The position numbers were made by a program, and so were the translations under genes. Under the pieces are notes generated by a model that was not told the origin of the DNA, made no database searches, and saw nothing but the letters and a program-made list of their open reading frames with translations. Below are positions 7,325-16,279 of a stretch of DNA of 19,759 bases, in pieces (position 1 is the stretch's first letter; each line of letters opens with the position of its first letter). The stretch spans positions 1 through 19,759 of the forward strand of contig CAMPIQ010000066.1 of the NCBI GenBank assembly GCA_946886475.1. Reading direction: 5' to 3'. Source of the stretch: an uncultured Chitinophagales bacterium (GTDB taxonomy: Bacteria > Bacteroidota > Bacteroidia > Chitinophagales > Chitinophagaceae).

Positions 7325-8203
7325 GTCATAGTGTTTCAACGCGCAGGCCTTAAATGTATTTTTCATAAGCGCAGCAATGGTCATGGGACCCACTCCACCT
7401 GGTACCGGTGTAATAAAAGAGGACCTGGAAGCTACACTTTCAAAATCAACGTCACCACTGATGCGATACCCCGATTTTTTTGATTTGTCCTCTATTCTTG
7501 TTATCCCTACGTCAATGACCACCGCTCCTTCTTTTACCATTTCTGCTTTGATAAATCCTGGTTTACCAATAGCAGCGATAATGATGTCGGCCGATTGGCA
7601 AAGTTCAACGATATTGGCCGTATGCGAATGACAAATTGTAACTGTACAGTTGCCCGGATTTCCATTTGCGCTTAATAAAATACTCATGGGCCGCCCAACG
7701 ATATTACTTCTTCCCACTACAACGGCATGCTTACCTTTTGTTTCAATTTTATAATGTTCAAGCAACAGCATGATGCCATATGGAGTAGCCGGTATAAAAC
7801 TTGGATGACCCAATACCATTCTACCCACATTATTAGGATGAAATCCATCCACATCTTTATTGGGGTCAATGGCATTGATCACTTCTTCCGTAGAAATATG
7901 GGATGGCAGTGGTAATTGCACAAGTATGCCATCAATTTCAGGATCCTTATTCAGGTCTGTGATGATGTCAAGTAATTTAAGTGTTGATATGTCCTCTTCC
8001 AGCCTGATCATTGTTGATTTGAAACCAACTTCCTGGCAGGCTTTTACCTTTGATGCCACATAAGTTTCACTTGCTCCATTGTTTCCTACCAGTATGGCTA
8101 CCAGATGCGGAACCGGTTTTCCCTGAGCGGCCAGTTGAGCCATTTCCAGTTTTAATGAATCCTTTATTGCCTGGGATGCTTCTTTCCCATTTAAAATTTG
8201 CAT
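7316..8203 (-). CDS. folD: Bifunctional methylenetetrahydrofolate dehydrogenase/cyclohydrolase FolD
   Basis: FolD interconverts 5,10-methylene-THF and 10-formyl-THF in cytoplasmic one-carbon metabolism. Family motifs run the full length: the catalytic Y48 and K52 in SETYVASK, DGILVQLPLP, KDVDGFHP, the dinucleotide-binding segment GRSNIVGRP, and the C-terminal TPVPGGVGPMT. The start MQILNGKEAS at 8201-8203 gives 295 residues, the usual size. The frame stays open upstream to 8437 but that part has no family similarity and overlaps the divergent gene. A perfect TACCTTTG box 12 nt upstream supports the start. The last two codons and the TAG stop come from the heptamer sequence AGGGTGTAG. Confidence 0.96.
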   Translation of the reverse strand: MQILNGKEASQAIKDSLKLEMAQLAAQGKPVPHLVAILVGNNGASETYVASKVKACQEVGFKSTMIRLEEDISTLKLLDIITDLNKDPEIDGILVQLPLPSHISTEEVINAIDPNKDVDGFHPNNVGRMVLGHPSFIPATPYGIMLLLEHYKIETKGKHAVVVGRSNIVGRPMSILLSANGNPGNCTVTICHSHTANIVELCQSADIIIAAIGKPGFIKAEMVKEGAVVIDVGITRIEDKSKKSGYRISGDVDFESVASRSSFITPVPGGVGPMTIAALMKNTFKACALKHYDRV

Positions 8204-8207
8204 GGCG

Positions 8208-8215
8208 CAAAGGTA
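8208..8215 (-). promoter_or_regulatory. Candidate -7 box of folD
   Basis: TACCTTTG on the minus strand matches all fixed positions of the Bacteroidota -7 box TAnnTTTG and starts exactly 12 nt before the folD ATG. No TTG is evident near -33. Confidence 0.55.
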
Positions 8216-8348
8216 AAGGGGTAGGGGTAGTAAAAAACTGATAAAGTTTTTTGTTTTTTTTCCCCTTGAATAATAGAAAAATACTTCATTAAACTGGTGT
8301 AAACGTCCTTGTTGCGGCAAACATTCCATCCAATTTGCATAAAAACAA

Positions 8349-9164
8349 ATGGTGAAACATTTTATTACTTTTTTGATCTGTAGTTTTTTATTTCTGTATG
8401 CAGGTGCACAAACTTTAAGGCAACCTGTCTCCGCCATGTATGCCCGGTTGAATGGATATAGCTCCGTTCATGCTGATGCATCTGCGTTTACATCTAACCC
8501 TGCGGTTCTTGCATCCATAAAAAGATTTTCGGTAAGCATCTATGGTGAACGGAAGTTTATTTTAAATGAAATGGATCAATACAGGATCAATGCATCACTT
8601 CCGGTACAGGATGGAAACCTTGGTTTGCAGGTGAACCGTTGGGGGTCTGTCCTTTTTAATGAAACTGAGTTCAGCCTCGCCTACGGAAGAAAGATGGGCC
8701 GGATGGATGCCGGCATCAGGTTTAATTATTATCAGCTGAAAGCTGCTTCATATGGAAAGGCTTCCGCAGTCAATTTTGATGCAGGATTTCTTTACCATCC
8801 AACTGACCGCGTCAGTACGGGTATTCATATTTACAACCCGCTGATGAGAAACCTGAATGAAACGGGAGAAAAGATCCCCTTCATTTATTCTGCCGGATTT
8901 GGTTATGATGCTTCGGATAAGATATTTATTGCAGCCATGATCACCAAAACCGAAAATCAGCCCGTATATATCCAAACAGGAGTGCAATATTGTTTTGATG
9001 AAAAGCTTATGGCCAGAATGGGGGTCTCAACCGGGAATACTGCTTTTTATTTTGGCGCCGGTATTCAATGGGGACAGCTAAGGTTTGATATAACCACTTC
9101 ATTACACCAGTACCTTGGATTAACACCTGCCTTGATGATCGTTTATAATGCTCCAAAAAAATGA
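8349..9164 (+). CDS. PorV/OMPP1-like outer-membrane beta-barrel protein, uncharacterised
   Basis: The 271-residue product has a signal peptide (about 1-20, ending YAGAQ) and then alternating polar and hydrophobic strands ending in a barrel-like C-terminus. The segment around residues 38-56 (SVHADASAFTSNPAVLAS) resembles the N-terminal ...NPA.L motif of PorV/FadL-type proteins in Bacteroidota. A complete PorV would be longer, so this is a short family member. Its stop overlaps the start of the next gene by ATGA (9161-9164), which indicates translational coupling. The transport or scaffold role is unknown. The nearest -7-like sequence (8330-8337, CCAATTTG) is a weak match with TTG 18 bp before it. 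Confidence 0.7.
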   Translation: MVKHFITFLICSFLFLYAGAQTLRQPVSAMYARLNGYSSVHADASAFTSNPAVLASIKRFSVSIYGERKFILNEMDQYRINASLPVQDGNLGLQVNRWGSVLFNETEFSLAYGRKMGRMDAGIRFNYYQLKAASYGKASAVNFDAGFLYHPTDRVSTGIHIYNPLMRNLNETGEKIPFIYSAGFGYDASDKIFIAAMITKTENQPVYIQTGVQYCFDEKLMARMGVSTGNTAFYFGAGIQWGQLRFDITTSLHQYLGLTPALMIVYNAPKK

Positions 9165-11182
9165 GCAGGCTGGTTTTGATGATATCGGGGTGCCTGTTAC
9201 TATTAAATGCAAATGCACAGGAACCGCCCCTGCAGATACAGCAGCAGCTGGAAGATCTTGCTGGTGCAATGGAAGATGATCTTCCTGAGGATGGCCAGTA
9301 TTTACAGTTGCTCCACCACCTGAAATCTCATCCGCTGGATATAAATTCAGCCGGTGCGGAACAATTCAACCAATTAAGGATGCTGAATGTTTTACAGATA
9401 GATCATTTACTAAAGTACCGGAGGTTACTGGGTCTCTTTATAAATATCTATGAATTGCAGGCGGTACCACATTGGGATGTAGCTACCATTTTTAAGGTAT
9501 TGCCATTTATTACAGCTGAACCTGCAGGTTCTATAAAAGAAGGATTGTATTCCCGGCTAAGAGGTGAACACTATGTTTTATTTAAAATGGGCAGGATGCT
9601 GCAGAAGCCGGAGGGCTATGATACATCGGTAAACAATCATTATCTGGGCGACAGAAATCAGATTCTAATAAGATACCGTTACCAGTATAAGGACTTATTA
9701 TATTTTGGAATAACAGGCGACAAAGATGCAGGTGAACCCTTCTTTAAAGGAATACAGTCAAAAGGATTTGATTTTTATTCATTTCATTTATTTGCCAGAA
9801 GAGCAGGCATCATAAGATCGCTGGCGCTGGGCGATTATACGGTTAACCTGGGGCAGGGTCTGATCCAATGGCATTCAATGGGATTTTCCAAAAGCTCTGA
9901 TGTCATGAATATCAAAAGACAGGCCCCGGTGTTGATGCCTTACCGGTCGGCCGGTGAATTTTATTTCAACCGGGGATGCGCACTCACCATTGAAAAAGGA
10001 AGACTGGAATCCAGCCTGTTTGTTTCGCGAAAAAAGACTGATGGCAGCATAGGAGACAGTAGCAGAACCTTCAGCCGGTTTTTAACCTCCGGACTTCACC
10101 GTAATCCAAATGAGATTTCAGACAGGAATCAAATTTTGCTTACTACGCTCGGGGCTAATTTAAAATATAGTTTTTCAGGTTTGAAAACCGGGTTGAATAT
10201 GATACATCACCAGCTGGATATTCCATTGGAAAAGAAGGCAGAGCCGTATAGTCAATTTGCATTTTCCGGCCGGCACCTGTTCAATTACAGTCTGGATTAC
10301 GCCTATACATATAATAATGTACATGCTTTTGGGGAAGCTGCCCTGGATAAAAATGGAAGAACAGCGGTTGTAATGGGTGCCATAATGAGTGTGGACCCGC
10401 GAATTGATGTTTCTCTTTTATACAGAGATATTGATCACAGGTACCAGTCATTGTCTGGTAATGCTTTCACCGAAAGCACACTGCCCGGTAATGAGAGAGG
10501 AATATATATGGGTATGTCTGTTAAGGCCGGCGACAGGTGGAAGGTGGATGCCTATGGTGATTTTTACTTCTTTCCCTGGCTTAAATACAGGGTTAACAGT
10601 CCCTCCCGGGGCCATGATTTCATGCTTCAGATGAACTTTAAGCCCAACAGGCAATTTGATTTTTATACCAGGTTTAGATGGGAAACCAGGCCGGTCAATG
10701 GTAATGGCAACGAAGTGATCCATTATCCGGAAGGGAAAAGCAGGGAACATCTGCGTGCTCATTTTTCAGCACAGATCAGTAGATCATGGGATCTCAGAAG
10801 CCGTGTTGAAATGGTTTGGTTTGATAGAAAAGGAGCGTCGAGAGAAGAAGGTTTTCTGTCATATGTGGAAGCACATTACACTCCGGTTGCACGGTGGGGA
10901 GGCAATTTAAGGTTACAGTATATTGAAACGGACAGTTACAATAGCCGGATCTATGCATATGAATCGGACGTTTTATATGGATTTAATTTACCGGCTTCCT
11001 TTGCAACCGCTTTCAGGTATTATGTCAATCTCAATTTTAAACCTGTAAAAAATCTGCGCTTATGGTTTCGCTGGGCCCATTCCATATATAATGAGGAGAC
11101 CAAAGAAACAGGTAGCGGAGCCGATCTCATAAAAGGAAATGTCAGATCCGACCTCAGGTTTCAGGTAATTTATTCCTTTTAG
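9161..11182 (+). CDS. Secreted HhH-domain protein with large predicted outer-membrane beta-barrel
   Basis: The 673-residue protein has a signal peptide (1-20, ending NANAQ), a ComEA-like helix-hairpin-helix region (about 59-117: LDINSAGAEQFNQL, then KYRRLLGLFINIYELQAV) and a long C-terminal region rich in amphipathic strands, aromatic residues and RxRxRxE-type motifs, ending FQVIYSF, a typical beta-barrel C-terminus. In ComEA the two hairpins carry GIG-like turns that contact DNA; here they read RMLN and HWD, so the DNA-binding glycines are missing and DNA binding is doubtful. The start overlaps the previous barrel gene by 4 bp, suggesting a two-gene outer-membrane unit. This architecture occurs across Bacteroidota without an assigned function that I know of. 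Confidence 0.72.
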   Translation: MSRLVLMISGCLLLLNANAQEPPLQIQQQLEDLAGAMEDDLPEDGQYLQLLHHLKSHPLDINSAGAEQFNQLRMLNVLQIDHLLKYRRLLGLFINIYELQAVPHWDVATIFKVLPFITAEPAGSIKEGLYSRLRGEHYVLFKMGRMLQKPEGYDTSVNNHYLGDRNQILIRYRYQYKDLLYFGITGDKDAGEPFFKGIQSKGFDFYSFHLFARRAGIIRSLALGDYTVNLGQGLIQWHSMGFSKSSDVMNIKRQAPVLMPYRSAGEFYFNRGCALTIEKGRLESSLFVSRKKTDGSIGDSSRTFSRFLTSGLHRNPNEISDRNQILLTTLGANLKYSFSGLKTGLNMIHHQLDIPLEKKAEPYSQFAFSGRHLFNYSLDYAYTYNNVHAFGEAALDKNGRTAVVMGAIMSVDPRIDVSLLYRDIDHRYQSLSGNAFTESTLPGNERGIYMGMSVKAGDRWKVDAYGDFYFFPWLKYRVNSPSRGHDFMLQMNFKPNRQFDFYTRFRWETRPVNGNGNEVIHYPEGKSREHLRAHFSAQISRSWDLRSRVEMVWFDRKGASREEGFLSYVEAHYTPVARWGGNLRLQYIETDSYNSRIYAYESDVLYGFNLPASFATAFRYYVNLNFKPVKNLRLWFRWAHSIYNEETKETGSGADLIKGNVRSDLRFQVIYSF

Positions 11183-11398
11183 GAATGTAAAAACAGGACT
11201 GAAAATGCTACCATTCATCACCCCGCCATCGTTATTTACCTCTCATCCGTAAATATTTCCTTTTCCCAATTTTAAGTAATTGTTAAAAAAACATATAACT
11301 TACGCAGCAATTTTCACCAACTACCTGTCTCAGGTTATAGGTCCTCGTTTGTGAAATACATACGATCCATGTTTTTTAAATTAAAATTGAACATTCAC

Positions 11399-14300
11399 AT
11401 GAGAAAAATTCTATCACTGCTTACAGTGCTGATGATGCTATGCACATTTGCACTAGCTCAAACCCGGACAGTTACCGGTAAAGTAATTGACGCCCAGGGC
11501 AAACCCGTTCCGTATGCTTCCGTTTTGGTAAAAGGTACCAATACCGGGGTAGCTGCGGATGCCAACGGTGCTTTTTCTATTGAGGCGGCTCCCAACTCAA
11601 CCCTTATTTTCAGCGCGGCAGGCTATCAGACAAACGAAGTGAACATTGGTTCGCAATCAACCATTACAGCTTCCCTGAGCAGCCAGTCATCCATGAGTGA
11701 AGTTATTGTAACCGCTCTCGGTGTGAGAAGAACCCGTAACCAGGTTCCTTATGCAGCCCAGCAGGTAACAGGGGAAGAAGTAAGTAAAGCACGTACTTCT
11801 AATTTTGTTCAGGGCTTATCTGGTAAAGTATCAGGTCTGGAAATGAGACAGTCCAATTCACTTGGTGGTTCTACAAACGTTGTGATCAGGGGTACCAAAT
11901 CAATCAGTGGCAATAACCAGCCATTATTTGTGATTGACGGGGTACCGGTTGATAACTCAACTTCAAATGGCGCCAACCAGAGAACAGGCCGTGGAGGTTA
12001 TGATTATGGTAGTGCATCTGCAGATATTAATCCTGACGACATTGAATCTATCACCGTATTGAAAGGTGCCGCATCAACGGCTCTTTACGGATCCAGAGGA
12101 GCGAATGGTGTGATCCTGATCACAACCAAAAAAGGTACCAGGGGATTAGGTATCACCGTGAACTCAGGATGGGGTTTCGGAAAATACGACAAGAGTACTT
12201 TTGCTGAATACCAGGATGAATATGGTGCCGGTTACGGAACCTATTATGAAGATCCTTCCGGTTATTTCCTTTACAGGGATATTGATGGAAATGGTACACC
12301 CGACCTGGTAACACCGGTTAGTGAGGATGCTTCTTACGGAGGCCGCTTTGATGCTAACAAGATGGTTTTCCAGTGGGATGCCTTTGATCCAAACTCGCCT
12401 AATTTTAATAAAGCACGTCCCTGGCTGGCTGCTGCAAATGGTCCCGGATCTTTCTTCCAGACCGCATTTTCATCTAATCAAAGCGTATTTATTGATGGTG
12501 GAACTGACCGTGGAAGCTTCAAGTTAGGTTATACCCGTACAGACGACAAGGGAATCCTGCCTAACAGTAAGATCTCTAAAAACCTGATCAATTTTGGTGG
12601 TACCCTTAACCTGGCGGATAAGCTGACTGCAGGTGCTTCAGTGAATTTCAGCGGAATTGAAGCAACCGGCCGCTATGGTACCGGATATGATGATAAGAAC
12701 CTGATGACCATGTTCCGCCAGTGGTGGCAAACCAACGTGGATGTACAGGATCAAAAAACTGCTTATTTCAATGAAAGAAGGAATGTTACCTGGAACTGGG
12801 CAGATCCAACCGATCTTGTTCCTATTTACTGGGATAATCCTTATTTCACCCGTTATGAAAATTATCAGAACGACAGCCGTAACCGTTTATTCGGAAACGT
12901 ACACCTGAATTACAGCCCTGTAAAATGGCTGAACATACTGGGTAGGGTTTCATTGGATACTTATTCAGAACTGCAGGAAGAAAGACAGGCCGTAGGAAGT
13001 GTAACCACTTCATCTTACGGAAGAACAAACCGTGATATTCAGGAAACCAATTTTGACCTCTTATTCACAACAGATCATGATATCAATCCCGACCTGAACT
13101 TCAAAGCCTTACTAGGTACTAATGTAAGGAAAGAAAGCAGGAAGGCTATTGCTGCCGGAACCAATGGTGGACTGATCGTTGAAAGGATATATGCCCTGTC
13201 AAATTCTAAAAACCCTATCAATCCTCCGGGTGAAGCTGATGCCAGAAGAGAGGTTTGGGGAAATTTTGCCGGTGTAACATTTACCTGGAGAGACATGTTA
13301 ACCCTTGATGGAACCATCAGGAACGACCAGTCTTCTACCTTACCTGAGGATAATAACAGTTACTGGTATCCATCAGCTTCTATGGGCTGGACCTGGTCTA
13401 AATTATTGGGTTCTGCCAATTGGCTGAGCTATGGTAAGTTCAGGGCTAACTATGCACAGGTAGGTTCTGATGCGCCGGTATACAGCACAGCAGATGCTTA
13501 TATTATCGGTGTTCCTTTTGGAAGTGCTCCTATTACTTCAGTTGCCGGAGCAGCCGCCAATCCCGAACTTAAGCCTGAACAAACAAAGAGCTACGAGTTT
13601 GGTCTTGAAGTTGCTTTCCTGAGAAACAGGTTAGGTTTTGATGTAACCTATTATAATGCAAAAACCTTTGATCAGATCTTCGCTGTTCCTGTATCAACTG
13701 CTACAGGTTATAACTCAAGAGTGCTGAACGCCGGTAACGTGCGGAACAAAGGTGTTGAACTTTCAGTATTTGGCGTACCAGTTCAGAATTCCAATTTTTC
13801 ATGGAATATCAACCTGAACTGGACACGTAACAGGAATAAGGTTGAAGAACTGTATCCTGGTGTTGATGCCATTACACTGGGAACATTCCAGGGTGGTATT
13901 TCTATAGTTGCTGCTTTGGGTGAGCCTTATGGTGTTATCCGCGGTACAGACTTCCAATACCATGCTAATGGTGAGCCTTTGATCAACCAGGCCAATGGTT
14001 ATCCAATGAGAACAGCAACTTCCAATAATAATATTGGTGATGCCAATCCTGACTGGATCGGAGGTATTAATAATTCACTCAGATATAAGAATTGGAATTT
14101 AAGTTTCCTTGTTGATATGCGTCAGGGTGGTGATCTATTCTCTCTTGACCTGTATTATGGTCTTGCAACAGGACTTTATCCTGAAACTGCCGGACTGAAT
14201 GAGCTTGGAAATCCTTCACGTCTTCCAATTTCTCAGGGTGGTGGTGTTATCCTTCCAGGTGTTGCACCTGATGGAAAACCAAACGCAGTTAGAGCCAGCA

Positions 14301-14605
14301 ATACGCTTTATGGCTTATATGGTTATGGACGTCATCCAAATAAAGCATTTGTTTATGATGCAAGTTTTGTAAAACTGAGAGAAGCTATATTAACCTATAG
14401 TTTACCAAATTCAGTTATTGGACGCTTGCAACCATTTAAGGGTATCGATCTGTCTTTGATTGGTCGTAATCTTTGGCTGATCCATAAGAACATTCCTTAT
14501 TCCGATCCTGAAGAGATCATCAGTGCCGGTAATCTTCAGGGATACCAGGGTGGTGCTTATCCAACAACAAGAACATTCACATTCAATGTTAAATTCAGAT
14601 TCTAA
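11399..14605 (+). CDS. SusC/RagA-family TonB-dependent outer-membrane transporter
   Basis: The protein (1068 residues from the ATG at 11399) has a signal peptide MRKILSLLTVLMMLCTFALA, a carboxypeptidase-regulatory-like N-terminal domain (VTGKVIDAQGKPVPYASV onward), a TonB-box-like region (EVIVTALG), the plug domain with the SusC signature LKGAASTALYGSRGANGV, and a C-terminal 22-stranded-type barrel ending FTFNVKFRF. The frame is open back to GTG 11351, but the signal peptide fixes the start at 11399. It forms the barrel of a SusCD importer with the downstream lipoprotein 10 bp away. The substrate cannot be told, as no glycosidase, peptidase or regulator is linked. The 216-bp upstream spacer showed no clear promoter. 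Confidence 0.94.
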   Translation: MRKILSLLTVLMMLCTFALAQTRTVTGKVIDAQGKPVPYASVLVKGTNTGVAADANGAFSIEAAPNSTLIFSAAGYQTNEVNIGSQSTITASLSSQSSMSEVIVTALGVRRTRNQVPYAAQQVTGEEVSKARTSNFVQGLSGKVSGLEMRQSNSLGGSTNVVIRGTKSISGNNQPLFVIDGVPVDNSTSNGANQRTGRGGYDYGSASADINPDDIESITVLKGAASTALYGSRGANGVILITTKKGTRGLGITVNSGWGFGKYDKSTFAEYQDEYGAGYGTYYEDPSGYFLYRDIDGNGTPDLVTPVSEDASYGGRFDANKMVFQWDAFDPNSPNFNKARPWLAAANGPGSFFQTAFSSNQSVFIDGGTDRGSFKLGYTRTDDKGILPNSKISKNLINFGGTLNLADKLTAGASVNFSGIEATGRYGTGYDDKNLMTMFRQWWQTNVDVQDQKTAYFNERRNVTWNWADPTDLVPIYWDNPYFTRYENYQNDSRNRLFGNVHLNYSPVKWLNILGRVSLDTYSELQEERQAVGSVTTSSYGRTNRDIQETNFDLLFTTDHDINPDLNFKALLGTNVRKESRKAIAAGTNGGLIVERIYALSNSKNPINPPGEADARREVWGNFAGVTFTWRDMLTLDGTIRNDQSSTLPEDNNSYWYPSASMGWTWSKLLGSANWLSYGKFRANYAQVGSDAPVYSTADAYIIGVPFGSAPITSVAGAAANPELKPEQTKSYEFGLEVAFLRNRLGFDVTYYNAKTFDQIFAVPVSTATGYNSRVLNAGNVRNKGVELSVFGVPVQNSNFSWNINLNWTRNRNKVEELYPGVDAITLGTFQGGISIVAALGEPYGVIRGTDFQYHANGEPLINQANGYPMRTATSNNNIGDANPDWIGGINNSLRYKNWNLSFLVDMRQGGDLFSLDLYYGLATGLYPETAGLNELGNPSRLPISQGGGVILPGVAPDGKPNAVRASNTLYGLYGYGRHPNKAFVYDASFVKLREAILTYSLPNSVIGRLQPFKGIDLSLIGRNLWLIHKNIPYSDPEEIISAGNLQGYQGGAYPTTRTFTFNVKFRF

Positions 14606-14615
14606 AAAGATCAAT

Positions 14616-16040
14616 ATGAAAAAAATATTTTTAATAGCACTATTGCCGCTTGTGACCATAGTTTCCTGTAAAAGGGACCTGACGAGCATAAATGTGGATC
14701 CTAAGAATCCGCAAACTGCACCATCGTCAGCTTTCTTTACAAGTGGTCAGAAATCAATGACAGATCTCCTTACCTCCACAAATGTGAATGATAATATTTT
14801 CAGACTTATCGTTCAATACTGGACGGAGACCACTTATCTCGATGAATCCAATTATGATATCGTAACACGCCAGATCCCCAGACAATTATGGAACGGTTTA
14901 TACCGTGATGTGATCAGGGATTTCCGTGAGGCTAAAAAACTGATCCCGGCTCAGGTAACCAATGCAGCTGTTCAACAAAATCAGCTTGCTGTTACAGAGG
15001 TTATGGAGATCATGGCCTGGTATTACCTGGTAACCACTTTCGGAGATATACCTTATAGTGAGGCACTTGATATCAGCAATCTTCAACCTAAATACGACAA
15101 TCAAAAAACAATCTATGTTGACCTGCTTAGCAGGTTAAATGTTGCGATTGGTGATCTTGATGCTTCTGCAGGAAGTTTTGGTGATGCAGACATCATTTAT
15201 GGTGGAGACGTTGAAATGTGGCAGAAGTTTGCGAATTCTCTGAAGCTGAAAATGGGAATGACCATTGCTGATGATGATAATACCCTGGCAAAATCCACTG
15301 TGGAAAGTGCCGTTGCTGCCGGTGTGTTTACATCCAATGCTGATAATGCAGTATTCCAATACCAGTCAGCACCCCCAAATACAAATCCTGTATGGGTTGA
15401 CCTGGTTCAAAGTGGAAGAAAAGACTTCGTGGTAACCAATACCATTGTTGATGAAATGAAGTCATTGAATGACCCGCGTTTAGATGATTATTTCAGTTTT
15501 GATGCTTCCGGAACAGAATATTCCGGTGGTATACCAGGACTGGGAAATAATTTTTCAACTTACTCTAAACCAGCTGATGCTATTCAGGCTCCTGATTTTC
15601 CTGCCGTAGTGTTAAGCTATGATGAAGTTGAATTCTTCCTGGCGGAAGCTGTACAAAGAGGATATAATGTTGGAGGTACTGCAGTTGGTCATTACAATGC
15701 TGCAATCACTGCTTCTATCCTTTTCTGGGGTGGAACCACTGCAGAGGCAACAGCTTATCTTTTACAGCCTGCGGTAGTTTATAACCCTGCAAACTGGAAG
15801 CAAAGTATAGGCGAACAAAAATGGATCGCTTTATACAACCGCGGATGGGATGCCTGGATTGAGTGGAGAAGGCTGGATTATCCGCAACTGGTTGCTCCTG
15901 CTACTGCCGTATCAACCATTCCAAAGCGTTATACCTATCCTATTCCTGAGCAGAACCTGAATACTGCCAATTACAATGCCGCTGCTTCTGCAGTTGGTGG
16001 TGATGTGGTAGCTACTAAATTGTTCTGGGATAAGTTTTAA
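14616..16040 (+). CDS. SusD/RagB-family nutrient-binding lipoprotein (SusD_2-like)
   Basis: From the ATG at 14616 the protein has 474 residues: a lipoprotein signal with lipobox IVSC and lipidated Cys18, followed by SINVDPKNPQ and helical TPR-like segments as in the SusD-like_2 group. It is the surface lid that captures ligand for the SusC barrel encoded directly upstream. The frame is open back to 14523 inside susC, but only the 14616 start gives a lipoprotein signal. An intrinsic terminator follows 24 bp after the stop, closing the two-gene unit. Confidence 0.92.
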   Translation: MKKIFLIALLPLVTIVSCKRDLTSINVDPKNPQTAPSSAFFTSGQKSMTDLLTSTNVNDNIFRLIVQYWTETTYLDESNYDIVTRQIPRQLWNGLYRDVIRDFREAKKLIPAQVTNAAVQQNQLAVTEVMEIMAWYYLVTTFGDIPYSEALDISNLQPKYDNQKTIYVDLLSRLNVAIGDLDASAGSFGDADIIYGGDVEMWQKFANSLKLKMGMTIADDDNTLAKSTVESAVAAGVFTSNADNAVFQYQSAPPNTNPVWVDLVQSGRKDFVVTNTIVDEMKSLNDPRLDDYFSFDASGTEYSGGIPGLGNNFSTYSKPADAIQAPDFPAVVLSYDEVEFFLAEAVQRGYNVGGTAVGHYNAAITASILFWGGTTAEATAYLLQPAVVYNPANWKQSIGEQKWIALYNRGWDAWIEWRRLDYPQLVAPATAVSTIPKRYTYPIPEQNLNTANYNAAASAVGGDVVATKLFWDKF

Positions 16041-16064
16041 TCAGAATCATCTCATTTTTATAAT

Positions 16065-16095
16065 GGACCATCCGGAAGGGTGGTCCTTTTTTTTT
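16065..16095 (+). terminator. Intrinsic terminator of the SusCD operon
   Basis: A 9-bp stem (GGACCATCC / GGGTGGTCC with one G-U pair) closes a GGAA tetraloop and is followed by a run of ten T residues (16086-16095). It lies 24 bp after the SusD stop. Confidence 0.92.
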
Positions 16096-16213
16096 CACCG
16101 GTGTGAGCATGCAGCAGCGCACAACTGATGAATGAATGCATATGCAGCAGCATAGGGCGGTAGCTAAGTAATCTCCGGCCCATATATCCCGGTTAAGCAT
16201 TTCATACTTTGAA

Positions 16214-16248
16214 ATTCTTATTTCTTAATTCCTGATCCTAATTCCAAT
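16214..16248 (+). repeat. Degenerate heptamer array upstream of the DUF3467 gene
   Basis: Units ATTCTTA, TTTCTTA, ATTCCTG, ATCCTAA and TTCCAAT follow in 7-bp register, and the array ends 6 nt before a perfect -7 box. The position directly upstream of the box parallels the FAD oxidoreductase locus. A few units at this degeneracy could arise by chance in AT-rich DNA, so this is less certain than the other arrays. Confidence 0.5.
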
Positions 16249-16254
16249 TGGGGT

Positions 16255-16262
16255 TATTTTTG
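16255..16262 (+). promoter_or_regulatory. Candidate -7 box of the DUF3467 gene
   Basis: TATTTTTG matches all fixed positions of TAnnTTTG. It begins 25 nt before the ATG, which predicts a leader of about 10-15 nt. No good TTG -33 element is visible. Confidence 0.5.
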
Positions 16263-16279
16263 CCTCGTAAAACAACAAT

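Noticed and set aside
7316..8437. FolD as a 373-residue protein
   Set aside because: The extra 78 residues do not resemble FolD, overlap the divergent PorV-like gene, and the -7 box sits at the standard 295-residue start.
9161..11182. ComEA-type DNA receptor linked with dprA as a competence cluster
   Set aside because: The HhH turns lack the GIG-type DNA-contact residues, and dprA is 5 kb away on the other strand with unrelated genes between. Kept only as a cautious hypothesis for the barrel pair.
14523..16040. SusD-like protein starting inside the SusC gene
   Set aside because: Only the start at 14616 puts a signal sequence and lipobox at the N-terminus.
16096..16213. Small RNA suggested by a repeated ATGCAGCAGC (16109-16118, 16142-16151) and a TGCATATGCA palindrome
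   Set aside because: No promoter box or terminator frames the stretch, and short repeats of this size can occur by chance.
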